The notes: a model not told the origin generated them from the sequence alone. 64,000 nt of DNA from Excoecaria cochinchinensis (GCA_947683425.1 CANTUQ010000018.1:888501-952500), one strand, 5' to 3'. Positions 38,516 through 51,774 are shown, counted from the first letter of the stretch. Translations and numbers: made by a program.

Positions 38516-39882
38516 TGATATGAGCTTAAATAGCTCATTATTAATCCATATTTTATGGTTAGAAGTAATGTTTTAAGTGTTTTTATTTGTTAGTATTAGG
38601 TGTATTTTATGTTTTTATTTGAGTTTTGTGCGTAGGAGGACAATGGAGACAAGATGGAGAAAATGGAGAAAAATAGCCAAAATGAGCCAAGGAAGAAGAG
38701 CTTCTGTCGCGAGCGCGATAGTGGCGCGATCGTGACAGAATGCGCTAAGGGAACCCAAAGAAGAAGAGAGAAAAAGAAGGAAGAAGCACTGTCGTGACCA
38801 AGGGTGGCGTCGCGAGGTCACGATAGGGCACGGAGAAGGCAAACGCGAGGAAGGTGGAGCGATGAAAGAGGCTGTCGCGAGCACGACGATGTCGCAATCG
38901 CGACAGAAAGATCCGTTAGAGACAAAAGTTCAAATTTCACTTTGAAGAGTTATGCCTTTCCACCAATAATTGCAATTCTTGCCAAGAGACATCTGAAGAG
39001 ACACAATTAGAACAGTATAAATATTATTATTAACTGTAATTTTAATATAGAACATTTAATTAAGTAAAAATTCTGTAAGATAGGTTAGTTCTTTCATTAT
39101 TTTAGTTTTATTTTCTAGAGTAGAGTTTATGTATTGAAGAGAAGATAGTATACAAAGAAGAAGACTACCTTTGGTGACTTGAAAAGGGTTGAGAAATCTC
39201 CTTCTTTATTTCTTATCTTTTTATTCTTCTTTGTAACTTTTGTGATGTAAATTCTGAACTTGAATATCTAATATCAAATATTTTATTGTTCATATTAATT
39301 CACGTGTTCTTGTTTGTAGAATTTCTTATTAGTATACTATGAATTATCATTATAAGTATGAGTTTAATTGAAAAAATGAATTCATATTTACATCTAATGG
39401 AAATTCATCATTGAAGCATTATTTGAGAAATCGTAGTGTTAAAATGGTTGCTATAGGTTGTGACTTAACCTAAGATTTGCATGTTTAATTTTCTAGTTCA
39501 TTAATGAAAGTTGTGAAATAGAATTATTTATGCATGTTTTAGGCAACCTTATTTATGTCGAGAGAGTAAGTAGGAAATTTATTCAACTTGGCTTGCATGA
39601 CAAGAATACTATAATCATTAAGAACAATTAATTCAAGTTCCATTTTTATACTTAGCATCATTAATCTTTTTATCTTCTTTGACTATCATTAACTAGGTTT
39701 ATTTAGTTTAAATGTTAGATTAGTTTAAAATCAACTTTCACATTATTTGACCATTATAAACAAGATTAAAATTAGGTAGTAATAGTTTGTAAATCACGTT
39801 TCTCGTGGCATCGACAATCTTAAGTACTATTTCGGTACACCGTATACTTGCGGTAATTAGCATTTATAGAAAACGCTAGACA
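38516..39882 (+). mobile_element. Solo LTR, 1367 bp, with CpG-rich dyads upstream of a TATA box
   Basis: TGATATGAGC at 38516 to GCTAGACA at 39882, flanked by a perfect duplication ATATG (38511-38515 and 39883-39887). The duplicate leader at 44390 lacks it, which confirms the boundaries. Unlike the other solo LTRs it does not start TGTAACAC. CpG-rich dyads occur at 38702-38740 and 38872-38906, and TATAAATA at 39016-39023. The plus strand is inferred from that order. The 89- and 68-codon ORFs over the dyads are not supported. Confidence 0.9.
38702..38906. repeat. CpG-rich inverted-repeat modules in solo LTR
   Basis: The first module runs from TTCTGTCGCGA to TCGTGACAGAA (one mismatch between arms). 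The last runs from CTGTCGCGA (38872-38880) to TCGCGACAG (38898-38906), with perfect 9-bp arms. Between them lie further GTCGTGACC/GGTCACGA fragments. They sit 110-310 bp upstream of the TATA box. Confidence 0.85.
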
Positions 39883-39923
39883 ATATGTTTTAATCAAGAT
39901 ACTTTTGAAGCGAAGTCTCGATG

Positions 39924-39943
39924 GTCCCCAGTGGAGTCGCCAC
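39924..39943 (-). other. Primer-binding site of element alpha, copy 1
   Basis: On the minus strand the LTR end TGTCACA is followed by GTGGCGACTCCACTGGGGAC, the GGCGACTC..TGGGGA type of PBS seen in Tat/Ogre elements. I do not assign the tRNA with certainty. The duplicated PBS is at about 44426-44445 (one base different). Confidence 0.75.
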
Positions 39944-41126
39944 TGTGACATGCCCCGAACCCCGTGGGGCCCCGATTTGACCAGCTTTGAGGGTATTCAA
40001 GATAGGTTCATTGTGACACTAGTCAAACCCCGGGAGGGCCCTAATGACCCACTTTTAGGGCATTCGAGAGAGGTTCATAAAAACTTGTAAGGAATTACAA
40101 GGGCATTTATTTTTGGCAACAAGGAGGTTTCTTGGAGTCGCCACCCAATAAAACATTGGGAAAGGTCGTTTAGCCTCAATGACCCTAAGAAAATGCATCT
40201 GTGTCTATTTTGGGCAAGCCAGAGATATTTTGGAGTCTCCACCCCAATAGAATATTGAGATGGTACTCTAACCTCATGGAGCCTAAGATAATGCAAATTA
40301 GGCCTATTTTGGGCAACAAGAGATCTCCATCCCAATAAAATATTGAGATGGTCCTCTAACCTCGTTGAGCTTAAGACCAGAGACGGTTCGGGACTTCCCA
40401 TTTATTCATACCTTGATTAAATTACAATTGAGTTTTGAATTTAAGATTTCATCCCTTTTCTCATTCATTTAAATGCAGTAATTAGAGCATATATCAATCA
40501 CATAATAAAAATGATAAATAAAGATAAGATAAAAATAAGGTAAATAAAAATACAATAAATTACAACAAAACTAGGGGCGGAATACAACCACTAATGGAAA
40601 TGAAATATAAATCATACATAAAATGGGGTATTTATTAAGGATGAGGACATTGGTCCTCACATGCATAGTTAAAGAAAATAATTTTAAAGTGACAATTTAT
40701 TTGGATGGAAAAGCTAGGACATTGGTCCCATTTTATTAGAAAAAATATCAATTTTATTAATATAAATATTTTTGTGATTTTTAATTAAACGTGCATAAAA
40801 TAAATTATTTTATTATTAATTACATGACAAATCAATTAAAAAGACAAATAAAAGAAAAATAATAAATACAATAAAAATGATAAATCGCTGGATCTCCTCC
40901 TTTGCATGCAAATGTGCTCAAACATGACAAAAATAAGTATTGAAACAAAAAGAAACACCAAAAAAATCAAGGTTAGTAACTAAATCAAGAAAATCAAGAA
41001 AATAGATAAAACAATAAATAACAAATTAAAATAGATAAAAAAAGCATTACGGGTGAAAAATAAATTAAATGACATATTAAAACAAATAGATTAACATATT
41101 AATAGACCAATACGTAAAAATATGAA

Positions 41127-41147
41127 GTAGTAGTAGTAGTAGTAGTA

Positions 41148-41235
<88 letters not shown>
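41127..41235. repeat. (TAG)n then (TAA)n microsatellite in beta copy 1
   Basis: About 23 bp of TAG followed by about 86 bp of TAA. Beta copy 2 (48512-48594) has only TAA, so the TAG part arose or was lost after duplication. Poly-tyrosine ORFs over it are artefacts. Confidence 0.95.
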
Positions 41236-41999
41236 GTAACTAAATAAATTACAATAATAATGAAAAACAATGATGATACATAATAATGATAAATAAAAGA
41301 AAATGAATAATCAAATAAATAAAAAAATAACAAAGAAAAAGTTCCAAAAAATCAAATATATATCTGAAATAATATAAAATAAATAAATAAACAATAAATA
41401 TAAAGATCTATATGATTACTAATTAAATATGAATAAAAATAAATAAAAGAAGAATAAAATTAAGAGATCGAGTCTAAAATATTTACCCTCAGATTTCGAA
41501 TTTCATGGAATAGGTGAAGATGATTGATTTTCCTTGCTTTTATTCACAAAGTAGAAATAAAAATAATATAAATTGGAATTTTATTCCAATAAAAAATTTC
41601 TTAAAAAATAATGGAAGAAAAATAAATTAAATCTCAAGAACAAATAATTGATTTCTTTGTCTTGAAGATGATTATTGATTAAAAAAATAAGTTTAAAAAC
41701 TTTAAGAAATTTATTTGATCAAAAAGAAAACTCAAGAAAAAAGTGTAGAGAGAATTTCTTTGATGAAAAAGAAGAGAAGAAAATAAATTTTTAACCTAAT
41801 AGCATCCCCCCTTTTTTCCTTTCCATAATTTTCTATTTATAACAATAAAAAAGAAAAACCTGATTAATTAAGGAAGAAAATTGAATTTTTATTAAATTGC
41901 CCTAAATTTAGGTTCAAAAATGGAAATTATCATTAAAAATCCCAGAAAATACAGTGAAAAGTAAAAAAAAATAAAGAAAAATCGGAAAAAAAAAAAGAC

Positions 42000-42170
42000 C
42001 AGGGCGACCGACGCCCATCGATGCGCATAATGGGCGTTAGGCGCTCGCGCTGGCAGTGCGAGCGCATGCCCAATGCGCAGTTGCGCGGAGCGATGCTCCC
42101 CACACGCGCAGCGCGTGGGGCACCTGCCCAGTGCCAGCAGCACGCTGGCCCTACTGCGCACGAGGGTTGC
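42000..42170. repeat. GC-rich island in beta copy 1
   Basis: A block of CG-rich words with partial dyads (GGCGCTCGCG..GCGAGCGC, ACACGCGCAGCGCGTG) in an otherwise AT-rich LTR. It corresponds to 49375-49560 in copy 2. Confidence 0.85.
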
Positions 42171-43870
42171 CGCAAACGGCAAAAACATTTTTTTTTTGTT
42201 TTTTTAAAATAACAATTTTGCTATAACACTATAATTTTCAAACTCCATTTTTTAAATTTAATTTTTAATACATTTTTTATTATCTTTTTTATTTTTTGTT
42301 CTAAAATGCAAATTTGAGAAGGAAATTATCACCTTTAACCTTTTTGCATGTGAACAGGCATCTAATCATCATTAGGTAACTCTGATTTAGGCTGACTCAA
42401 GACCCGGTGTCTACATTAATAAGATTTGTAAGAGATTATAAGGGCATCTATTTTAGGCAACAAGGAGGTGTTTTGAAGTCGCCACCCAATAAAACATTGG
42501 AAAAGGTCGTCTAGCCTCACTGAGCCTAAGACAGCGCATGTGTGTCTATTTTGGGCAATCAGAGAAATTTTGGAATCCTCCTTCCAATAGGACATTGGAA
42601 AGATTCATCTAACTTTATGAAGCCTAAGACGATACATGTACGTTTATTTTGGGCAAGCTAGAGATATTTTGGAGTTCCCACCCTAATAGAACATTAGGAT
42701 GGTTCGACTAACCACATAGAGCCTAAGACAATGCAACTTGGGCCTATTTTGGGCGACAAGAGATATTTTAGAATTTCCTTTCCAATAGAACATTGGAAAG
42801 GTTCATCTAACCTCGTTGAGCCTAATACTAGAGATAGTTCGGGACTTCCCATTTATTCATACCTTAATTAAATTATAATTGAGTTTTGAATTTAATCTTG
42901 CATCCCATTTTCTCATTCAGTTCAATGCAATAATTAAAACATCAGATCAATCATATAATGAAAGCATTAAATAAAGTAAGCTCAAAATAAAGTAAACCAA
43001 CAATACAATAGCTTACAAAAAAACTAGGGGCAGAATACAACCCCCATTGTAAATGAACAAAAAAGGGAAAATATACAAAGTGGGATATTCGATTAAGGAT
43101 GAAGACATTAGTTTTTGCATGCATATTTAGAGAAAAATAATATTAAAATATCTATTTTATTTGGACAAAAAATCAAGACATTGATCCTATTTTATTTAAG
43201 AAAATCCCATTTATTTGTAAAACTCTTTAGCCATTTTTACATTAGCGGGCTCAAAATACTATTTACAATAATTTGGAGATAAAAATAAACTAAAATGAAA
43301 TAGGGTAAAGAAAATAAATCAAATTGGCGTCCCTGGATCATCCTAGCGGGCTCCCCTTCTCAGCGCCCCATATTCAATAGAAATATATAAACTCACAAGA
43401 AAAACAAATAACGCATAAGTGGAAGAATGATATAAAATAAAGAAAATAAAAGGAAATATCAGAGATAAAATAAATAAACAATAGATATAAATATCTACAT
43501 GTTGATAAAATGATTGTGAATAAATAAAATAAAAGAAAAGTAGGATTGAACCCAGAATATTTACCTTCAAAATTCGAATTCGATGGAGGGAAAAATATGA
43601 TTGATTTCCTTGCTTTGATCTGCAAAATTAGAATTGAAAATAATAAAAATTGGAGTTTTATTTCAAGAAAGAAAATTTGCTTAAAAAAATAATGGAAAAA
43701 AATAAAAATTTAAAGAGCAAAGAATTATTTTCCTTGTCTCAAGAATGACTTTTTTATCAAAATTTTATTTTTAAAACCTTAAGAAATTTTTTTGAAGAAG
43801 AAAACTCAAGAGAAAGAAAATGTCAAAAGAATTCTTTTGAAGAAGAAGAAATAAAAAAAAATCCGAATCC

Positions 43871-44445
43871 AAAAAGTCGGCAGCATAACCTCTCTTAGCT
43901 AATGTGCAAACGTATGAGTTTTGATTATTACTTATTCAGGTAGTCCGAATAAATCGAGATGGGCCTATCAGGGCATGACAGCATTTGATTAGGTGACCAA
44001 CCAATCTATCTGGGTTTTTCCAATATAAAATGATCTAGACAGCAATGGTATTATGGTTCATACTACCTAGGGGAAGTATCTACTTTCATTACATGACCTT
44101 AGGCTAGGGTGATGATACTTTTGGGCTCCCCAAGCATGATCCCTGCCAATGGGTCTAGCTCGTCATGAGCATAGTGACTGGTCGGGTCATCATTTGATAT
44201 ACCACATGGTACTAGACTTGGGCTAGTGATTACCCTTAACACTTCCCTACATTGAGTGAACGTAAGGTCGTGCTTCGAGAATGCACCGAGGTTAAAAGAG
44301 GGACCAAACTAGCATAGATCTATGACACTAATGATATGCAATGTAATTTCAAAAAAGGGTGAAATTTTGAATTAAAACTCAATTATATGTTTTAATCAAG
44401 ATACTTTCGAAGCGAAGTCTCGATGGTCCCCAATGGAGTCGCCAC
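43871..44445 (-). mobile_element. 5' leader and PBS of alpha, copy 2 (tandem duplicate)
   Basis: Starts AAAAAGTCGGCAGC, equivalent to 38000. It matches the copy 1 leader to ...AATTATATG and then continues directly with TTTTAATCAAGATAC, without the 1367-bp solo LTR of copy 1. The PBS lies at its right end next to the LTR at 44446. Confidence 0.85.
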
Positions 44446-45203
44446 TGTGACATGCGCCGAACCCCATGGGTCCCGATTTGACCAGCTTTGAGGGTATTCA
44501 AGATAGGTTCATTGTGACACGCACCGAACCCCGAGAGGGCCCGTATGACCCGCTTTTAGGGCATTCGAGAGAGGTTCATAAAAACTTGTAAGGAATTACA
44601 AGGGCCTTTATTTTGGGCAACAAGGAGGTTTCTTGGAGTCGCCACACAATAAAACATTGGAAAAGGTCGTCTAGCCTCAATGAGCCTAAGACAATGCATC
44701 TGTGTCTGTTTTGGGCAAGCCAGAGATATTTTGGAGTCCCCACCCCAATAGAACATTGAGATGGTACTCTAACCTCATGGAGCAAATTAGGCCTATTTTG
44801 GGCAACAAGAGATATCCATCCCAATAAAATATCGAGATGGTCCTCTAACCTCATTGAGCCTAAGACCAGAGACGGTTCGGGACTTCCCATTTATTCATAC
44901 CTTGATTAAATTACAATTGAGTTTTGCATTTAAGATTTCATCCCTTTCCTCATTCATTTAATTGCAGTAATTAGAGCGCATATCAATCACATAATAAAAA
45001 CGATAAATAAAGACAAGATAAAAATAAGGTAAATAAAAATACAATAAATTACAACAAAATTAGGGGCGGAATACAACCATTAATGTAAATGAAATGTAAA
45101 TCATACATAAAGTGGGATATTTATTAAGGATGAGGACATTGGTCCTCGCATGCATAGTTAAAGAAAATAATTTTAATGTGACAATTTATTTGGATGGAAA
45201 AAC

Positions 45204-48097
45204 TGTAACACCCCGCCATCCCCGTTAGAAGGATACCGGAGTGCCACGCGAGCAAACACATAAAAACGAATCCATATACGCATGTATAACCAAAAACCAA
45301 ATGAGATTTAAAGAAACTTTTAATCATGTAATAGTAAATCCTTTTTTTTACATATAACATATATCCATATTGTTTTACAAATTGAGGCTTGTAATCAAAT
45401 ACATATACAAAAATAATATTTGTTCCTTTACAAAAGATTTACTTTGCTATACACAAGCCATATACAAAAATTACAGCGGAAGACTTCAAATAACTTCATT
45501 CAAAAAGACTCCTAGTGGCCGACCCGCAGATATCTGACTCCAAATCCAAACTCGCTACCTGCACGGGAAAAGAGCCCGTGCTAAGCGATAACGCTTAGTG
45601 GGGAGGAACAAAACAAACTAACAATATGCATATACAATATTTACAACAATACTATAATCTCATCCCAACCATAAACATACATTACAAGTAATTAACTATT
45701 AAAACATAATTAAAATCTACATATTTCTCACCATTCCAAATACATATACACTCAAGGTGTATAAACACAAAGTTATACTATATTTCATATACAACATATA
45801 CCTTTAATCTTGTCAATAAACATCTCAACATATATATATATATACCACATATAAACATGTAGCCTGATTAGTCTGAAATACTCTCTAGAAGTGGATACGG
45901 TCATTTGGATACTGATTGAACACAGTATCCCAAGCATATAGAGACACGAGTCTCAAACATGTATTTTCCATATAGAGACCGGAGTCTCGCTTTATTTCCA
46001 TATAGACCAAACATGGTCGAAACAAGGATCCAAATGGACCCGCATATATCGTTTTATCATATAGCAGCTGCACACACACTCTGACCTAAGTAAGCGCTTA
46101 CTTATCCACTACTATGACCATTCAGGCTCAAATGATATAACTCAATAATTCAAGCACCAATATCAATATAAGTATTGAAAAATAATACTAATTTATAGTC
46201 CATGTATACAGGTATACTGATCACATTTAAAACAAGTAACTATAAATATTAAATACAACTAAATACAAATACATATTTCACGTATACATGTGTCTAGATC
46301 AAATTCTGAAACATTTAAATACATCCAGTATCAATTATTGGAGGCCGAAGTACAAATAATTCACATTCAAGACCATTTATGTTCATGTAAAATATAAACT
46401 AATAAGTTATGTACATTAATTATTTAATCAAGTATACGACTCAATAATTCACGTATCATATCATGTGAATTTCATTAAATACTAACTTATATTTCATATA
46501 TACACGTATATTGATCCAATTCAGAACATTTAAATGTATAAATATCAATTACAAGAGGTGATAAGAACAAATAGTTCATATTGAAAAAGTCCATGTTAAA
46601 TAAATTATAAACATGTAAATCATGTACATTAATCATTAATCATGTATACAAAACCCAATATTATGCAATTATCCAAAATACAATACAATTTTAACTCAAA
46701 CATTTGTCATGTAGTGCAAAAACCCTTAAAACAGAAGTTAAAACTTTATCTTTAATAAAACAGGGCAGCAGGGGAAGGCTGGTCACGCCGTGACCATTCG
46801 TCACGTCTCGTGACGCAGGCTTCACACGAGTGCCAGGCAAAAAGCAAGGCAGTCACGGCATGACCACCAGTCACGTCTCGTGACGCCTGTAAGGAGAGGG
46901 GAAGAGGTCCCGTAATCCTGTCTCGTGACATGCAGGGAGGAGAAGCAGGTCACGGCGTGATGCAGCATCACGTCTCGTGACCTTCTTCAGAGAAGAGGTC
47001 ACGGCGTGATGCTCCTTCACGTCACGTGATCCCTTCCCTCACTTCTGCTTCACCTTCTCAACACTTCAGAATTTTCAGAAAAACGTAAAACCCAGAAATA
47101 TCGTGAAAACAGAGTGTGACTCAAATCTCAAATCCCAATTTGTCTAAATCCATTTTTCATGCAAAAATCATGCTAACACGTACCTTTAAGTCTTCTGGGC
47201 ACAATTACGGCAATTTCACTCATATTATTCGCATTATCATATGATCACAGTATATAAACAGAGAGAAAGACAACCCAGAATTTCACATTCATATACATGT
47301 ATAAACATCTCATTTGCACACTCATAATCATTCTTTTTCTACTGTAATAAGATCTACTGCAACACGTAACTTTAACATTTCATATACACACATAAATACA
47401 TTCATACCAACACTGAAAGCAGGATCCAAAATTGAGAAAGGCAGACTCCCAAACCTGAGTGAAGTTCAAAAACGTCCACTGAATTCTAATCCACAATCTT
47501 CCCTTTACCCTTCTCTAACCTCTTAACTTCAGATGCTTGCATACAGACAAAACCACAATTAAACCCAAGAACAGAAACTCTATAAACCTTAAGGATAAGA
47601 AGAAGATTCAACCATTAAAGCCAAGAAAACTGTCGCCACTTACCTTCAGATGCTTCTAACAAACCCAGACCTGAGTTCCTCAACAGAAATACACACATGC
47701 AAATGATAGAAAGAACAGAAAATGGAGAAAAGAACAGAATGTGGTTTTACGTGAGAGAGAACAAGAAAATAGAGACTTTCAATCTTTTGTTTCCAGCCAA
47801 CAAAACTTTTCTCAATCTTCTCTTTTCCCTCACCACGTGCACACACTCTGCTCTCCACTTGGCACACATGCACAGTTCACAGACCCACCTATTCCCTTTC
47901 TTTACCGTCTGATCAAAGCAATTCCCATAAACTCCTTGTCAAAATTACCTTTTTACTCACCAAAATAAACTCTGCCATTTAAAATACTTTTATTTCCTTG
48001 CAATTAAATCCTCTTTCCTCTTGTATAAATACCCAATTGCCCTTAATTGTCCAATTAAAATTACTAAATCCAATTAGGCCACTTATGGGGTGTGACA
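45204..48097 (-). mobile_element. Solo LTR 'S4' (2894 bp) in beta copy 2
   Basis: TGTAACACCCCG at 45204 to GGGGTGTGACA at 48097, flanked by a perfect AAAAC duplication (45199-45203 and 48098-48102). The empty site is preserved in beta copy 1 at about 40698. It has the CTAAGCGATAACGCTTAG hairpin at 45581-45598 and CpG-rich dyads at about 46780-47040. The minus orientation follows from the position of the hairpin. No internal domain. ORFs at 47314-47968 on both strands lack any recognisable domain. Confidence 0.93.
46780..47040. repeat. GTCACG/CGTGAC dyad cluster in S4
   Basis: At least four facing pairs such as GTCACGCCGTGACC, GTCACGTCTCGTGACG and CACGTCACGTG occur within 260 bp. They are separated by short purine-rich linkers (GGGGAAGAGG, GGAGGAGAAG). 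Confidence 0.85.
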
Positions 48098-48510
48098 AAA
48101 ACTAGGACATTGGTCCCATTTTATTAGAAGAAATACAATTTTATTAATATAAATATTTTTATGATTTTTAATTAAATGTGCATAAAATAAATTATTTTAT
48201 TATTAATTACATGACGAATGAATTAAAAAGACAAATAAAAAAAATAATAAATACAATAAAAATGATAAATCGCTGGATCTCCTCCTTCGCATGCAAATGT
48301 GCTCAAACATGACAAAAATAAGTATTGAAACAAAAATAAACACCAAAAAAATTAAGGTTAGTAACTAAATCAAGAAAATCAATAAAATAGATAAAACAAT
48401 AAATAACAAATTAAAATAGATGAAAAAGCATTATGGGTGAAAAATAAATTAAATGACATATTAAAACAAATAGATTAACATATTAATATACCAATACGTA
48501 AAAATATGAA

Positions 48511-48511
<1 letters not shown>

Positions 48512-48594
<83 letters not shown>
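48512..48594. repeat. (TAA)n microsatellite in beta copy 2
   Basis: About 83 bp of pure TAA, orthologous to the repeat at 41150-41235. Confidence 0.95.
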
Positions 48595-48595
<1 letters not shown>

Positions 48596-49374
48596 GTAAC
48601 TAAATAAATTATAATAATAATGAAAAATAATGATGATAAATAATAATGATAAATAAAATAAAATGAATAATCAAATAAATAAAAAAATAATAAGGAAAAT
48701 GATCCAAAAATTCAAATCTATATCTAAAATAATATAAAATAAATAAATAAACAATAAATATAAAGATCTACATGATTACTAATTAAATATGAATAAAAAT
48801 AAATAAAAGAAGAATAAAATTAAGAGATCGAGTCTACAATATTTACCCTCAGATTTCGAATTTGATGGAATAAGTAAAAATGATTGATTTTCCTTGCTTT
48901 GATTCACAAAATAGAAATAAAAATAATAAAAATTGGAATTTTATTCCAATAGAAAATTGCTTAAAAAATAATGGAAGAAAAATAAATTAAATCTCAAAAA
49001 CAAAGAATTGATTTCTTTGTCTTGAAGATGATTATTGATTAAAAAAATAAGTTTAAAAACTTTAAGAAATTTATTTGAAAAAAAAAAAAGAAAACTCAAG
49101 AAAAAAGTGTACAAAGAATTTCTTTGATGAAAAAGAAGAGAAGAAAAGAAATTTTTAACCTAAAAGCATCCCTCCTTTTTTCCTTCCCATAATTTTCTAT
49201 TTATATCAATAAAAAAAGGAAAACCTAATTAATTGAGGAAGAAAATTGAATTTTTATTAAATTTCCCTAAATTTAGGTTCAAAAATGGGAATTATCATTA
49301 AAAATCCCAGAAAATATAGTGAAAAGTCAAAAAAATAAGAAAAATCGAAAAAAAAGCTGAAAATGCGTTTTCGC

Positions 49375-49560
49375 AGACTAGGAGCGACCGACGCCCGTCG
49401 ATGCGCGCGACAGGCATTAGGCGCTCACGCTGGCAGGGCGGGCACATGCCCAGTGCGCAGCAGCGCGGAGCGATGCTCCCCACACGCGCAGCGCGCGGGG
49501 TGCCTGCCCAGTGCCAGCAGCGCGCTGGCCCTGCCGAGCACGAGGGCTGCCGCAAACGCC
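49375..49560. repeat. GC-rich island in beta copy 2
   Basis: The sequence parallels 42000-42170 but retains more CG dinucleotides (for example CAGCAGCGCGGAGCG). ORFs of 76-88 codons on both strands across it reflect base composition. Confidence 0.85.
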
Positions 49561-51774
49561 ACAAACATTTTATTTTTTGTTTTTTTAAAATAAAAATTTT
49601 GCTACAACACTATAATTTTCAAACTTCATTTTTCAAATTTAATTTTTAATACATTTTTTTTTATTTTTTTTATTTTTTGTTCTAAAATGCAAATTTGAGA
49701 AGGAAATTATCACTTCTAACCTTTTTGCATGTGAACAGGCATCTAATCATCATTAGGTAACTTTGATTTAGGCTGACTCAGAACCCGGTGTCTACATTAA
49801 TAAAATTTGTAAGAGATTATAAGGGCGTCTATTTTAGACAACAAGGAGGTTTTTTAAAGTCGCCACCCAATAAAATATTGTGAACGGTCATGTAGCCTCA
49901 CTGAGCCTAAGACAGCGTAGGTGTGTCTATTTTGGGCAATCAAAGATATTTTGGAATCCTCCTTCCAATAGGATATTGGAAAGATTCATCTAACCTTGTG
50001 AAGCCTAAGACGATACATGTACATCTATTTTGGGCAAGCCAGAGATATTTTGGAGTTCCCACCCCAATAGAACATTGGTATGGTTCGACTAACCTCATGG
50101 AGCCTAAGACAATGCAACTTGAGCTTATTTTGGGCAACAAGAGATATTTTGAAATTCTCTTTCCAATAGAACATTGGAAAGGTTCATCTAACCTCGTTGA
50201 GCCTAATACTAGAGATGGTTCGGGACTTCCCATTTATTCATACCTTGATTAAATTATAATTGAGTTTTGAATTTCATCTTTCATCCCATTTTCTCATTCA
50301 GTTCAATGCAATAATTAAAGTATCAGATCAATCATATAATGAAAGCATTAAATAAAGTAAGCTCAAAATAAAGTAAATCAACAACACAATAGCTTACAAA
50401 AAAACTAGGGGCGGAATACAATCCCCATTGTAAATGAGCAAAAAAGGGAAAATATACAAAGTGGGATATTCGATTAAGGATGAAAACATTGGTTTTCGCA
50501 TGCATATTTAGAGAAAAATAATATTAAAATATCTATTTTATTTGGACAAAAAATCAAGACATTGATCCTATTTTATTTAAGAAAATCCCATTTATTTGTA
50601 GAACTCTTTAGCCATTTTTACATTAGCGGGCTCAAAATACTATTTGCAATAATTTGGAGATAAAAATAAACTAAAATGAAATAGGGTAAAGAAAAAAAAT
50701 CAAATTGGCATCCCTGGATCATCCTCCCCTTCTCAGCGCCCCATATTCAGTAGAAATAAATAAACTCACAAGAAAAACAAATAACGCGTAAGTGGAAGAA
50801 TGATATAAAATAAAGAAAATAAAAGGAAATATCAGTGATAAAATAAATAAATAAACAATAGATATAAATATCTACATGTTGATAAAATGATTGTGAATAA
50901 ATAAAATAAAAGAAAAGTAGGATTGAACCCAGAATATTTACCTTCAAAATTCGAATTCGATGTAGGGAAAAAGATGATTGATTTCCTTTCTTTGATCTGC
51001 AAAATTAGAATTGAAAATAATAAAAATTGGATTTTTATTTCAAGAAAGAAAATTTGCTTAAAAAAATAATGGAAGAAAATAAAAATTTTTAAGAGCAAAG
51101 AATTATTTTCCTTATCTCAAGAATGACTTTATTATCAAAAATTTATTTTTAAAACCTTCAGAAATTTTTTTGAAGAAGAAAACTCAAGAGAAAGAAAATG
51201 TCAAAAGAATTCTTTTGAAGAAGAAGAAATGAAAAAAAATCCGAATCGTTTTCTCGATCCTCAGCTTGCTATTTATAAGCTAACTGAGGATAAGGATGAA
51301 AAAATTCAAAGCTTTTTGAAATTCAAATTAAAAATTCAATTTTTTTTAAAATTTAAATTATCCTTAAAGATAGATATCAAATATTTTTGAATTCAAATTA
51401 GATTTTAGAAAATAAAATCTAATCTTTTTGAATTTAAATTAGATTTGGATATAAAATCAAATTCTTTTAAATTCAATTTAAAATTTGTAAGATAAGATGA
51501 AATCTTTGATATTTATTTTAAGGATAAAAATAAAATAAAGTAAAATAAAAAATAATTTATCACCTATCTTAATTTAAAAAAATGAAATTATTATGAAAAT
51601 AAAAAAAGGGATAAAAAATCAATTTTTACACAAAAAATGGATTTTCGGCCAAAAAACACGTTCGCGTTAGCGTAGGGGGCGACCGATGCCCGTTGCTGGT
51701 GAGCGACGGTTACGCATGTGCAGGGCAAGCGATACCTCTCCCGTTGCATGCGCCGCATAGTGCAGGGGTGAGCG

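Larger units (their letters stand above)
40012..42415 (-). mobile_element. Solo LTR 'beta', copy 1 (2404 bp), inside alpha 5' LTR
   Basis: TGTGACACTAG at 40012 to GTGTCTACA at 42415, flanked by TTCAT (40007-40011) and TTAAT (42416-42420). Alpha's uninterrupted LTR reads ...GGTTCATAAGA at this point (26935), which confirms the insertion site. Beta is related to alpha but carries a different middle with TAG/TAA microsatellites and 'GCTGGATCTCCTCC'. A GC-rich island is at 42000-42170. Confidence 0.85.
39944..43870 (-). mobile_element. 5' LTR of alpha, copy 1, split by beta and truncated
   Basis: The alpha LTR pieces are 39944-40011 and 42421-43870. The first starts TGTGACATGCC next to the PBS. 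The second resumes after the beta insertion and matches alpha's 3' LTR until ...ATCCGAATC, where it joins a second copy of the leader at 43871. The right end of this LTR copy (GC island and CTACA end) is missing because of the duplication junction. Confidence 0.8.
44513..49796 (-). mobile_element. Solo LTR beta, copy 2, split by solo LTR S4
   Basis: TGTGACACGC at 44513 to GTGTCTACA at 49796, flanked by TTCAT (44508-44512) and TTAAT (49797-49801), exactly as in copy 1. Without the nested LTR (45204-48097) and its extra duplication it is about 2385 bp. A GC-rich island is at 49375-49560. Confidence 0.85.

Noticed and set aside
41091..41333. ORF of almost only tyrosine
   Set aside because: Translation of a TAA/TAG microsatellite.
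39944..42420. Two Tat-like LTRs in direct tandem as a recombined element
   Set aside because: The TTCAT/TTAAT target duplication and the alpha sequence resuming exactly after it show that beta is a solo LTR inserted into alpha's LTR.
47314..47968. ORFs on both strands in S4
   Set aside because: Low-complexity LTR sequence with overlapping frames and no domain.
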